A program made the translations under genes and the position numbers. The notes below the pieces were generated by a model. The model did not search any database and was not told the origin of the DNA. It was given only the letters and a program-made list of their open reading frames with translations. Source: Streptococcus gallolyticus (GTDB lineage Bacteria; Bacillota; Bacilli; Lactobacillales; Streptococcaceae). Taken from it: a stretch of 64,000 nt of DNA. Location: the NCBI GenBank assembly GCA_019794795.1, contig JAIMFC010000006.1, positions 85,080 through 149,079 of the forward strand, given 5' to 3'. Numbering within the stretch: the first letter of the stretch is position 1; each line of letters begins with the position of its first letter. Positions 1 through 8,047 of this stretch are shown here, one piece after another.

Positions 1-8
1 AGTAAGCC

Positions 9-647
9 ATGTTAAATAAAGTGAAAGCTCGATTTCTGATTGGAGTAGGAGGTTTAATCGCAGTCAGTTTTATGGTCATGATTGGCTATACGATTGGCTC
101 ACAATCCGTTTCAAAACAAACTGAGCACCAAATACGAGCAGAAGCCAATAAACTTGTGACAAAGGAAAAGCAGGAGGAAAGAGCGACAGTCCTATCAGAT
201 GAGCTTGTCAAAGAATTTCTCACACAATATTTCACCAAGGTCCAACTAGGAGAAAATAACACTCGTATCAAGCCCTACATGACGGACTCGGCATTTTCAG
301 AAGAGGAAACAAATCAGAATAAAGCGATTAATCAAGTTTATAAAGATTATATGCTTGACTACCGATTTGAATCAGCCAGTATATTTGTCAATACAGAAAG
401 CAATGTTGCACTTGCGGAAGTTTCCTATCAAGTGACCTATGTTTCTGATTTGAGTGAGCAACAACAGCGAACTACTCAGACAGAAACCAAGACGGTTATG
501 TTATCCTACTCCAAAGTTTCCGACAAGCTCCTGGTTAATCAGTTGACCATTTGGAATGGGAAACTGGAGGACATGAAAGAAGCAACAGATGGAGCCAATT
601 CCAGCATACCAACGATCCAAGGAACTACAACAAGCGAGAACAACTAG
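9..647 (+). CDS. Membrane-anchored conjugation-associated protein (hypothetical)
   Basis: This 212-residue protein has one N-terminal membrane segment (about residues 8-30) and then an extracytoplasmic domain. A short charged linker leads to an alpha+beta region whose helices and strands suggest an NTF2/VirB8-like fold; that fold is only a guess. It lies directly upstream of the primase-like gene, in the same direction, in a mobile-element context. It is probably a structural or accessory part of the transfer machinery. No catalytic motif was seen. Confidence 0.6.
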   Translation: MLNKVKARFLIGVGGLIAVSFMVMIGYTIGSQSVSKQTEHQIRAEANKLVTKEKQEERATVLSDELVKEFLTQYFTKVQLGENNTRIKPYMTDSAFSEEETNQNKAINQVYKDYMLDYRFESASIFVNTESNVALAEVSYQVTYVSDLSEQQQRTTQTETKTVMLSYSKVSDKLLVNQLTIWNGKLEDMKEATDGANSSIPTIQGTTTSENN

Positions 648-686
648 CAGGAGACAGTCTTCTGCTTTTTTTGATAGGGAGACAAA

Positions 687-1763
687 ATGACACGAATTAA
701 AGCAGTAAAACAAAAGGCCATTTTAGATGTGGCGGAAAGTCTGGGTTATTCCTTCAGACGTTTATCAGGACACATTTATGAACACCCAGACCATGATTCC
801 TTTCGGATTTTTGCGGATACCAATACTTTCAAATGGTTTTCAAGAGATATACAAGGGGATGTGATAGACTTTGTTCAATTAGTAGCAGGCGTTACTTTCA
901 AAGAGGCTGTATCTTATCTTGAAACTGGGGATTTTGAACAAGCTAAGTTGATAGTAGAAACGTATCAACCGTTTCAATATTATTTGCATGAAGAACCCTT
1001 TCAGAAAGCACGTACTTTCTTGAAAGATGTCCGTAGCCTAAGTGATCAGACTATCAATTCCTTTGGCAGACAAGGATTGCTTGCCGAAGCTACTTATCAA
1101 GCGGAGTCAGTTTTAGTGTTTAAAAGCTATGACCATAATGGTATCTTACAGGCCGCAAGCCTTCAAGGTCTCGTCAAAAATGAAGAAAAACACGATCGAG
1201 GTTATCTCAAAAAAATCATGAAAGGATCTCATGGCCATGTCGGTATTAGTTTCGATATTGGGAATCCTAAGCGACTCATTTTTTGTGAATCAGTTATCGA
1301 TATGATGAGTTATTATCAGCTTTACCAAAAGCAATTATCCGATGTTCGCCTGATTTCAATGGAAGGTTTAAAACTTTCTGTGATTGCTTATCAGAACTTG
1401 CGTCTAGCAGCAGAGGAACAGGGGAAATTGGAATTTCTAGATACAGTAAATCCAAGCAGACTTAGTCATTATCTTCAGGCAATACAAGAGACGACTACCT
1501 TTTTTCAAACTCATTCAAACGTCATAACAATGGCTGTTGATAACGATGAAGCAGGAAGAGAATTTTGTCAGAAACTGTCAGATAAAGGACTTCCGATTTT
1601 TCAAGATTTACCACCATTGCAAAGACTTGAAACAAAGTCAGATTGGAATGATATTGTGAAACAGCAGAGTGAACTATCTTTAAGTGATTTTATCCAAACA
1701 GCCCAAGCACAAGTCAATAAGAATCATCCTCCACCTAAACGAGAGCACGCTTTGGAATTGTGA
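687..1763 (+). CDS. Toprim-domain primase-like protein (DUF3991/Toprim_2 type)
   Basis: The 358-residue protein has an N-terminal domain resembling the DNA-primase zinc-binding region (positions about 20-70, with the FKWFSRDIQGDVIDFV-type strand pattern) but without zinc-ligand cysteines. A Toprim-like core follows, with FCESVIDMMSYY near residue 200 and AVDNDEAGREF near residue 285, whose acidic residues fit metal binding. Such proteins are common cargo of streptococcal conjugative elements, where they may help process DNA or prime the transferred strand. An AGGGAGA ribosome site precedes the ATG. Confidence 0.75.
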   Translation: MTRIKAVKQKAILDVAESLGYSFRRLSGHIYEHPDHDSFRIFADTNTFKWFSRDIQGDVIDFVQLVAGVTFKEAVSYLETGDFEQAKLIVETYQPFQYYLHEEPFQKARTFLKDVRSLSDQTINSFGRQGLLAEATYQAESVLVFKSYDHNGILQAASLQGLVKNEEKHDRGYLKKIMKGSHGHVGISFDIGNPKRLIFCESVIDMMSYYQLYQKQLSDVRLISMEGLKLSVIAYQNLRLAAEEQGKLEFLDTVNPSRLSHYLQAIQETTTFFQTHSNVITMAVDNDEAGREFCQKLSDKGLPIFQDLPPLQRLETKSDWNDIVKQQSELSLSDFIQTAQAQVNKNHPPPKREHALEL

Positions 1764-1816
1764 TAACAAAATCAAGTCCGCTATCATAATCTATAAAGTG
1801 ACAAGGAGGACACCCT

Positions 1817-2044
1817 ATGAGTGTGATTGAACGTCTGGCTGAAAAAGTAGCTAGGCAAGAAGAAAAGGTCTCACGTGAGACGGAGAAATTGGAACACTAT
1901 CGTGAACAACTACAAACTGTAATGTACAGTACCTTTATCAAACGGCAACAATCTAGTCAGTTGTCATTTCATGAAGCACTAGAGCAAGCCTTTGGTAAAG
2001 AAACCACACTACACCCAAATTACAGAAATGAGGATACAGAATGA
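1817..2044 (+). CDS. Small coiled-coil ICE protein (DUF5965-like)
   Basis: A 75-residue, strongly charged protein with a predicted helical coiled coil across residues 5-35. It overlaps the next gene by 4 bases (ATGA), so the two are probably translationally coupled. The family is typical of streptococcal integrative conjugative elements and has no known activity. The start follows AGGAGG. Confidence 0.65.
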   Translation: MSVIERLAEKVARQEEKVSRETEKLEHYREQLQTVMYSTFIKRQQSSQLSFHEALEQAFGKETTLHPNYRNEDTE

Positions 2045-2430
2045 GTAAAACATGGAATTTTGATCAGCCACTAGACGATGTGAAACCAACATCGTCCCAT
2101 GAAGAACGAGCTAAAATCGCAGCACTTTTTCATAAACAGGATCAAAAACCAATTGAAGAAGTAGATTATGTGGCTGCTTTTGAACAGCAACAAAAGGAGT
2201 CAGAATCTAAAGATGTACAAACGCTCGCATCAACCGTTAAACAAAATCAGCCGAAGAAGGTAAATATCACAAGTGACTATAAACAACACTTGGCAGATAC
2301 CATTACACAAAATAACAAGGATATTTCAGCCTGTCAAAAGCAAATTGAAGAACTTCATCAATTGATTGATGAAAAGAAAATCCAAAATAAAAAGTTACAG
2401 GCTATTTCAGTAGCCATTGATGATTTATAA
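2041..2430 (+). CDS. Small ICE protein (DUF5945-like)
   Basis: A 129-residue soluble protein beginning MSKTWNFDQPLDDVKP. It has a disordered, charged middle and a C-terminal coiled coil (about residues 85-125). It is coupled to the upstream gene by a 4-base overlap. It belongs to the set of small proteins found between the primase-like gene and pezAT in Tn5252/ICESa2603-type elements. Function unknown. Confidence 0.65.
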   Translation: MSKTWNFDQPLDDVKPTSSHEERAKIAALFHKQDQKPIEEVDYVAAFEQQQKESESKDVQTLASTVKQNQPKKVNITSDYKQHLADTITQNNKDISACQKQIEELHQLIDEKKIQNKKLQAISVAIDDL

Positions 2431-2479
2431 ATCAGGTAGTCCTATGCGGGCTACCTTTTTACAATGTAAGGAGAAGATA

Positions 2480-2770
2480 ATGAAATTTTTTCAAAAGGAA
2501 ACCCAGAATCAGGATAAATTTAAACGACTGATTCATCGACTATCTGAGATGTCAGATATTGAACTAACCAAAGTATTACAACTCCTAGATGTGGTCTTTG
2601 ATTCTAGTTTCAAGTCTAGTGAGAGAGTGGAAATATCTAGGGACATTATAACCGATGAGGAACAAAGTCTTGATAAGTCAATCCAAGAAGCGAAAAATAA
2701 ACTTAACATGGAACAATTGGAGAAGCGAATAGAGCAGTTTAAGCAATCGAAGAAACCTAAAAACGGATAA
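2480..2770 (+). CDS. Small charged ICE protein (hypothetical)
   Basis: A 96-residue helical protein. The frame is open from 2417, but the ATG at 2480 is preferred because TAAGGAGA lies just upstream and the upstream stretch overlaps the previous gene in another frame. A strong hairpin terminator overlaps its stop codon. Function unknown; position suggests the last gene of the small-protein operon before pezA. Confidence 0.6.
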   Translation: MKFFQKETQNQDKFKRLIHRLSEMSDIELTKVLQLLDVVFDSSFKSSERVEISRDIITDEEQSLDKSIQEAKNKLNMEQLEKRIEQFKQSKKPKNG

Positions 2771-2801
2771 CGCACCATATTTGGTGCGTTATCCGTTTTT
2801 T
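2762..2801 (+). terminator. Perfect 15-bp hairpin terminator, also upstream of pezA
   Basis: AACGGATAACGCACC (2762-2776) pairs perfectly with GGTGCGTTATCCGTT (2783-2797) across a 6-base loop, followed by a T run. It ends the upstream operon. It also covers the -35 zone of the pezA promoter, so it may double as a PezA operator (inference). Confidence 0.8.
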
Positions 2802-2811
2802 ATGGTATAAT
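2801..2811 (+). promoter_or_regulatory. Extended -10 promoter of pezAT
   Basis: TGGTATAAT ends at 2811 and gives an extended -10 (TGnTATAAT). It lies 28 bases before the preferred pezA ATG at 2840. The -35 zone falls within the right arm of the hairpin, consistent with autoregulation by PezA. Confidence 0.6.
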
Positions 2812-2839
2812 GAAAGCAAATATGAGGAGGTCTTTATCT

Positions 2840-3316
2840 ATGATTGGAGACAATATCAAATCACTACGCCGAACACACGATTTAACACAGCCAGAATTTG
2901 CGAAAATGGTTGGGATTTCACGCAATAGCCTAAGTCGTTATGAAAATGGAACCAGCACTGTTTCAACAGAACTCATTGACCGCATTTGTCAGAAATTTAA
3001 CGTTTCTTATGTCGATATTGTAGGGGAGGATAAGATGCTAACACCTGTTGAAGATTACCAACTGACTTTAAGAATAGAAGTGATCAAAGAACGTGGAGCA
3101 GCCATATTATCACAGCTTTATAGATACCAGGATAGTCAAGATATTGCTTTTGATGATGAATCCAACCCTTGGATTTTGATGAGTGATGATTTGGCTGAAT
3201 TGATCAATACAAAGATTTACCTTGTCGATACTTTCGATGAGATTGAGCGTTACAATGGTTATTTAGACGGTATTGAGCGGATGTTAGAGATGGTGCATCA
3301 TCGGGTGGTGGCTTAA
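2840..3316 (+). CDS. pezA: PezA antitoxin and transcriptional repressor
   Basis: The 158-residue product matches the usual PezA length. It has an XRE helix-turn-helix (residues 5-60, with QPEFAKMVGISRNSLSRYENG) and a C-terminal PezT-binding region ending in an IERMLE helix. In the known system PezA neutralizes the PezT kinase and represses the operon. The frame is open from 2810, but the ATG at 2840 follows AGGAGG and gives the family length. pezT starts on the last base of the stop codon. Family assignment is strong. Confidence 0.92.
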   Translation: MIGDNIKSLRRTHDLTQPEFAKMVGISRNSLSRYENGTSTVSTELIDRICQKFNVSYVDIVGEDKMLTPVEDYQLTLRIEVIKERGAAILSQLYRYQDSQDIAFDDESNPWILMSDDLAELINTKIYLVDTFDEIERYNGYLDGIERMLEMVHHRVVA

Positions 3317-4098
3317 TGAGGTTGGAAGAATTTAGTGAAGCTGAGTTTCAGAAGGCTTTACAGCGAACCATTCGGGCTTTAACCCGAGGAAAGACGATTC
3401 CAGATCGACCAAAAGCTATCTTGCTTGGAGGACAAAGCGGGGCAGGTAAGACGACTATTCATCGTATCAAGCAAAAAGAATTTCAAGGTAATATCATTAT
3501 CATCGATGGTGATAGCTACCGTTCTCAGCATCCCAACTACTTAGCCCTGCAAGAAAAGTATGGTAAGGACAGCGTGGACTATACCAAGGGATTTGCAGGA
3601 AAAATGGTAGAGCATCTGATTGACGAACTCAGCACGCAGGGTTATCACTTGCTGATTGAGGGAACCTTACGAACTACTCAAGTTCCTCGTCAGACTGCTC
3701 AATTATTATCTTCTAAAGGTTACCAAGTTTCCTTAGCAGTGATTGGCACCAAACCAGAATTGTCATATCTCAGCACCTTAATTCGTTACGAGGAACTTTA
3801 TGCCATAGATCCGACTCAGGCTAGAGCAACACCAAAAGAACACCATGATGGGATTGTAGAGAACTTGGTTGATAACCTAAAGGAGTTAGAAAGTGATAAA
3901 CTCTTTGACCGCATTCAAATTTATCAAAGAGATAGGAGTTGTATCTACGATTCTGAAACAGATGAAGGTTCCGCAGCAGAAGTGTTACAAGACTGCCTCT
4001 TCGGAAAATGGAGTAAAGTTGAGGAAGGGATGTTGCAAATAGAGAAAGATAGATTAAAAAGGCTATATAAAGTTAAGGAGAATGGAAATAGTTTATGA
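3316..4098 (+). CDS. pezT: PezT zeta-family toxin (UDP-N-acetylglucosamine kinase)
   Basis: A 260-residue zeta toxin with a Walker A GGQSGAGKT at residues 38-46, the IDGDSYRSQHP motif near residue 65, and EGTLRT and RATPKEHHD further on. Known zeta toxins phosphorylate UDP-N-acetylglucosamine and block peptidoglycan synthesis. It overlaps pezA by one base and the SIR2 gene by four, which suggests all are translated from one message. Key residues look intact, so the toxin is probably active. Confidence 0.92.
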   Translation: MRLEEFSEAEFQKALQRTIRALTRGKTIPDRPKAILLGGQSGAGKTTIHRIKQKEFQGNIIIIDGDSYRSQHPNYLALQEKYGKDSVDYTKGFAGKMVEHLIDELSTQGYHLLIEGTLRTTQVPRQTAQLLSSKGYQVSLAVIGTKPELSYLSTLIRYEELYAIDPTQARATPKEHHDGIVENLVDNLKELESDKLFDRIQIYQRDRSCIYDSETDEGSAAEVLQDCLFGKWSKVEEGMLQIEKDRLKRLYKVKENGNSL

Positions 4099-5324
4099 AA
4101 GAATATTTTTATAAGTCTGCAAATGTTACCTACTATATGGAAAATAATGAGTTCTTTAAAAACAGTGAACAGCTGACTTTGATTGAAGAGGATAAAACTT
4201 TTGATATTACTGATTTTAAAAAGTTAATTCAACAAGATTTGAACGCTATTCTTCATACAAAGTTTGACAATATAGTACTGTTAGCTGGTGCTGGAGCTTC
4301 AGTTGTAGTTGAAAACGATGTAATAAATAACGCATTTGGAAAGACTGTAGCAATGATTGCTCAAGATGTTTTTGAACAACTGAATGAACGGAGTGACATA
4401 TATTCGCTGGTCCAATTATCAAAAATTATTGATTTTGGTAATATCACTAAAAAAATTACTGATGATAATAATGTTGAAATAGAGATTTTAAGTGAAGATT
4501 TTAATTTAGAGGACTTTTTATCCAGCTTACAACACTATGCTCCATATGTAAAAAGAGGAAAGGTAAAATATGAAAAGTCGCTCAATACTATTCTTAAAAT
4601 TATAAAGAAAAATACTGACTATAGCTATGATAGGAATAAGTTAAAACATGGTGCTATTTTAAACATATTGATTAAAAAAATTAAGTCTCCCAATAAGCTT
4701 TCAGTAGTTACAACAAATTATGATACTTTATTTGAGGAGGCAGGGGCGAAATTGAATTATATAATATTTGATGGTTTTAATTTTGTTGAAGATCCAAAAT
4801 TTGAGAGTGATATTTTTGATTGGAATCTTATTAGAGAAGTGCCAATAATGAAAACGAGCGAGTTAGAGTACAGGGACAAAGTGTTTAATCTAATTAAGAT
4901 TCACGGTTCTCTGACTTGGGAAAGAGGTGAAGACGGAAATATTTATAGGAAAAAGAAAAATGCAATTAACAATATCAATAATACGGTGATGATTTTTCCA
5001 AGTTCTGATAAATATGCTCAGAGCTATCAGGAACCATATTTTGAACTATTTACTAAATTCCAGGAATTATTAAAAAAGCAAAATACACTACTGATTACGA
5101 CGGGATTTAGCTTTTCGGACAATCACATTTCTAAAATGATTACACAAGCGATCAAAAATAACTCTGGTTTAACGGTAGTAGTTTCTGACTTTAACATTGA
5201 TCAACAAAATGATAATTGGAAAGAAATAACGCATCTAATGGAAGTACATAATCCAATTGTCTTTTTAAAGGCTACATTAAATGATGGATTAACAGAGTAT
5301 TTAGGTGGTAAATATGCGGATTGA
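4095..5324 (+). CDS. SIR2-domain antiphage effector (SIR2 of SIR2-HerA)
   Basis: A 409-residue protein with the SIR2 nucleotide-binding signature LLAGAGAS (residues 63-69), TTNYDTLFE (about 206-214) and IKIHGSLTW (about 268-276). Proteins of this type paired with HerA form a known phage-defence complex in which SIR2 depletes NAD+ after infection. It overlaps pezT by ATGA and the HerA gene by 11 bases. AT content is higher than in pezT, suggesting separate acquisition. Activity is inferred from family and context. Confidence 0.85.
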   Translation: MKEYFYKSANVTYYMENNEFFKNSEQLTLIEEDKTFDITDFKKLIQQDLNAILHTKFDNIVLLAGAGASVVVENDVINNAFGKTVAMIAQDVFEQLNERSDIYSLVQLSKIIDFGNITKKITDDNNVEIEILSEDFNLEDFLSSLQHYAPYVKRGKVKYEKSLNTILKIIKKNTDYSYDRNKLKHGAILNILIKKIKSPNKLSVVTTNYDTLFEEAGAKLNYIIFDGFNFVEDPKFESDIFDWNLIREVPIMKTSELEYRDKVFNLIKIHGSLTWERGEDGNIYRKKKNAINNINNTVMIFPSSDKYAQSYQEPYFELFTKFQELLKKQNTLLITTGFSFSDNHISKMITQAIKNNSGLTVVVSDFNIDQQNDNWKEITHLMEVHNPIVFLKATLNDGLTEYLGGKYAD

Positions 5325-6933
5325 AGATTTTTATGATGAGTTAGATAAGAGTAATTTTTATTTAGGTATGGTGTCGCAAGTATACCGTAGTAATATAGTT
5401 ATTCAAGTTGAGAATCTTACATTATTAGCTTTTAAAAAGCTAAAGAATACAGCTATAATTCCTAATACAATAAATTATTTTGTAGCTATAGATTCAAATG
5501 ATGGAATTTACTTTGGAGAATTATTTCAGTCAAAGATACAAAATGGAGTGAATTCTCATGAAATGGTAGCAAAGGGATTTCAAGAAAATGTTTATCCAGA
5601 ATTAAATATTGATATTTTAGGTTTTATACCAATCGGTGATAAATTTTTCAAGTTACCTGGGACTCATACTGTAGGATTAACTGATAAAGTCTACATAGCA
5701 GATAGAAATATAATTGAACATTTCGTATCCTCGATAGAAGTTAAACCAAATTCGGAGAAAAAATTATCATCCTTTTCAAATCTATCGTTAAATTCTCAAA
5801 ATTACCCTATTTCCTTTCAGCCTAGAACTTTATTTGACAGACATTTATTAACCATTGGTACAACTAATAGTGGAAAATCAACATCTGCATTGTCGATATT
5901 AGATAAATTAATAAGTAATAATATACGTACTTTGATTATTGATCCTACCGGTGAATATAGCTTATCTTTTTCAGAAGATGAAGTTGATAAATACGTTTTA
6001 GGAGAAAAAGCGTTTGTTCCTGTATCTGAATTGTCAATGCAGCAATGGTCAATATTATTTGAAACCAATGATGGTACTCAACCTGCTGTTTTAGCAGAAG
6101 CAATTAGAGGCTTAAGATATCAATTGAAGCAGGGATTAACAGGACCATATGTAAAAATTGGTAAGTCAGTAAACGTTGTAGAAAGAGAATTAAATCAGCT
6201 AACATCTAATGATAAAGATTTCGATTTATCACTTTTAAGTGAGCAGATAGCTAATGAAACAACTCAACAAACAAATTCTGGTGTGTATAGGGCAGATGCA
6301 TTTAATTTTGGTATAAATCAATATCTGATACAAAAGGTAAATTATAAATTAGCTAATACAAATTTTAAAACATTCTTTAGTTCTCAAAAAGAGAACTTAT
6401 TAGATATTATTAAAAATTTTGCAACCACATCGAAAAAATCTCTTTATATAGATGCATCAAGAATTGGTACTACAGATGGTATTGGTGGGATGATAATTGA
6501 TTTGGTAACAAATTTTTTATTAAACATCCCCAAAAATGAGATCAATTCATTCGTAATTTTTATTGATGAGGTACACCGATATACAAAATCTAATAACATA
6601 GGAGAGACATCATTTTATACGGGGTTAACAGGAATTGCAAGAGAAGGTCGTAAAAAAGGTATATTTCTTTTTTTAACGACACAGAATCCTAATGATGTTG
6701 ATAAAATTCTATTAGGTCAAATTGGTACGTTACTTATTCACCGTTTAACAGCTATTGATGAAATTAGAGCAATTAGTAATCATTTATCTGAGCAGCAGAT
6801 TGCACAAGTCAGGAAATTGAATACTGGTGAAGCAGTATTAACTAGTATAAATTTACTCAAAGATTTATATCTTGAGATTGAAAAATGTGATAGAGTACAT
6901 ATGAATGATACTCCAAGTCTATGGCAAGATTGA
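5314..6933 (+). CDS. herA: HerA-family ATPase (DUF87), partner of SIR2
   Basis: This 539-residue hexameric ATPase candidate has an N-terminal HAS-barrel-like region, Walker A GTTNSGKST at about residues 181-189, IDPTGEY after it, and Walker B FVIFIDEVHRY at about 413-423, followed by FLTTQNP. A GTG at 5305 is in frame, but the ATG at 5314 follows AGGTGG. In SIR2-HerA systems HerA assembles with SIR2 and controls its NADase activity. A hairpin terminator follows the gene. Confidence 0.85.
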   Translation: MRIEDFYDELDKSNFYLGMVSQVYRSNIVIQVENLTLLAFKKLKNTAIIPNTINYFVAIDSNDGIYFGELFQSKIQNGVNSHEMVAKGFQENVYPELNIDILGFIPIGDKFFKLPGTHTVGLTDKVYIADRNIIEHFVSSIEVKPNSEKKLSSFSNLSLNSQNYPISFQPRTLFDRHLLTIGTTNSGKSTSALSILDKLISNNIRTLIIDPTGEYSLSFSEDEVDKYVLGEKAFVPVSELSMQQWSILFETNDGTQPAVLAEAIRGLRYQLKQGLTGPYVKIGKSVNVVERELNQLTSNDKDFDLSLLSEQIANETTQQTNSGVYRADAFNFGINQYLIQKVNYKLANTNFKTFFSSQKENLLDIIKNFATTSKKSLYIDASRIGTTDGIGGMIIDLVTNFLLNIPKNEINSFVIFIDEVHRYTKSNNIGETSFYTGLTGIAREGRKKGIFLFLTTQNPNDVDKILLGQIGTLLIHRLTAIDEIRAISNHLSEQQIAQVRKLNTGEAVLTSINLLKDLYLEIEKCDRVHMNDTPSLWQD

Positions 6934-6983
6934 AAATCTAGTTGGAGAGTTATATTTATTGATTTTGTTACATCTTCATTTCT

Positions 6984-7005
6984 GAGAGCTTAGGCTCTCT
7001 TTTTT
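6984..7005 (+). terminator. Terminator after the pezAT-SIR2-HerA operon
   Basis: GAGAGC (6984-6989) pairs with GCTCTC (6994-6999) over a 4-base loop and is followed by six Ts. It closes the four-gene defence/toxin operon. Confidence 0.75.
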
Positions 7006-7089
7006 CTTACCCTCTATTTCATGTTGTGATACCTTTTCCAAATCATCATTGCTATTCTTTTGTTATTCCTAAGAAAATCAAACCTTGAT

Positions 7090-7300
7090 TTTTCACTGGG
7101 GGTTTGGGGGCGGAGCCACCAAGTTATCTTATCGTTGGCTGTCAAAACTGGAAGGTTTTCGTCAGCTGGCGATATGATTTTTGGGATATTGTGTCCACAA
7201 TATCTGAGCTCGCAAAAGCCGAAAAGGGAAGATTTGAGGCTTTTAGGGAGCCCCCGTATCAGATATGGTATCGGTGCTAACCCGCTAGAGGGAAATGTGA
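7090..7300 (+). other. Candidate origin of transfer (oriT) region
   Basis: The 310-base non-coding gap before the mobC genes contains a G-rich GGGGGCGGAGCCACC block near 7107, a perfect 9-bp inverted repeat GATATTGTG/CACAATATC (7185-7193, 7196-7204) and a second C/G-rich block near 7250. Inverted repeats directly upstream of mobC and relaxase genes are the usual oriT layout. No nick site could be assigned. An open frame here (7060-7320) looks non-coding. Confidence 0.45.
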
Positions 7301-7316
7301 GAAGGAGTGTATCATC

Positions 7317-7679
7317 ATGACAGAAAGTTATCGGACAATTCGTAAGGAAATCAACTTGACGCTTGAGGAATTTGAGCAGATTCAACTACTGATGAGAAAG
7401 GAGAATGCGGAGCAGTTTTCTCCCTTTGTTAGACAAAAACTATTGGACATTGTCAATAACAAGGATGACATCAGAGATTGGTTTATTCTGTGGCAATCTC
7501 AAAAAATAGAACAAATCAGTAGAGATATTTTACAGGTAGCAACTCTAGCGGAACGAGGCCATCAGGTCACGTCAGAACACTTAAGAATTATATTGACTTG
7601 TGTTCAAGAACTGATGACAGAAGTAGAGAAGGCAGTACCACTCAGTTCAGAATTTCGAGATAAGTATATGGGAGGTTAG
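7317..7679 (+). CDS. MobC-like relaxosome accessory protein 1
   Basis: A 120-residue protein with an N-terminal ribbon-helix-helix-like segment (EINLTLEEFEQIQ) and a helical tail, similar in layout to the next gene. It starts with ATG after AAGGAG and is followed two bases later by the second mobC-like gene. It probably helps the relaxase bind oriT. It lacks the clear LRRIGNNINQIAK motif, so the assignment is weaker than for its neighbour. Confidence 0.65.
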   Translation: MTESYRTIRKEINLTLEEFEQIQLLMRKENAEQFSPFVRQKLLDIVNNKDDIRDWFILWQSQKIEQISRDILQVATLAERGHQVTSEHLRIILTCVQELMTEVEKAVPLSSEFRDKYMGG

Positions 7680-7681
7680 AT

Positions 7682-8047
7682 ATGGAAAATCGTTATCGAA
7701 CCAATCTCAAAAAAGTCTTTTTAACAGACCAGGAACTTGCGAACCTGAACAATCATATTAGCCAAAGTTCTTGTCAAAATTTTTCTGCTTATGCCAGAAA
7801 GGTTTTGCTTAATCCAAATATGACCTTTTTAACAATTGATACCAGTAACTACCAAGACTTGGTTTTTGAATTACGTCGAATTGGCAATAACATTAACCAG
7901 ATAGCTAAAACAGTCAATCAGACAAAACTTCTGACAGTAGAGCAGCGAGATAATTTGAAAACGGGCATAGGTCAGCTGATTGCGGAAGTTGATAAGGACT
8001 TCTATGTCAAGTGTCAAAAGTTGAGAGAATTTTATGGTAGTCACTAA
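7682..8047 (+). CDS. mobC: MobC-family mobilization protein
   Basis: A 121-residue protein with an N-terminal ribbon-helix-helix region and the MobC hallmark ELRRIGNNINQIAK at about residues 62-75. MobC proteins bind oriT and assist strand opening by the relaxase. The gene overlaps the relaxase start by 14 bases, the usual arrangement for this pair. Confidence 0.85.
   Translation: MENRYRTNLKKVFLTDQELANLNNHISQSSCQNFSAYARKVLLNPNMTFLTIDTSNYQDLVFELRRIGNNINQIAKTVNQTKLLTVEQRDNLKTGIGQLIAEVDKDFYVKCQKLREFYGSH

Noticed and set aside
7060..7320. 86-codon open frame before mobC
   Set aside because: It overlaps the palindromic oriT-like region, has odd amino acid composition and no ribosome site.
7014..7385. 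123-codon minus-strand frame
   Set aside because: It runs over the same non-coding region and into mobC on the other strand; no family resemblance.
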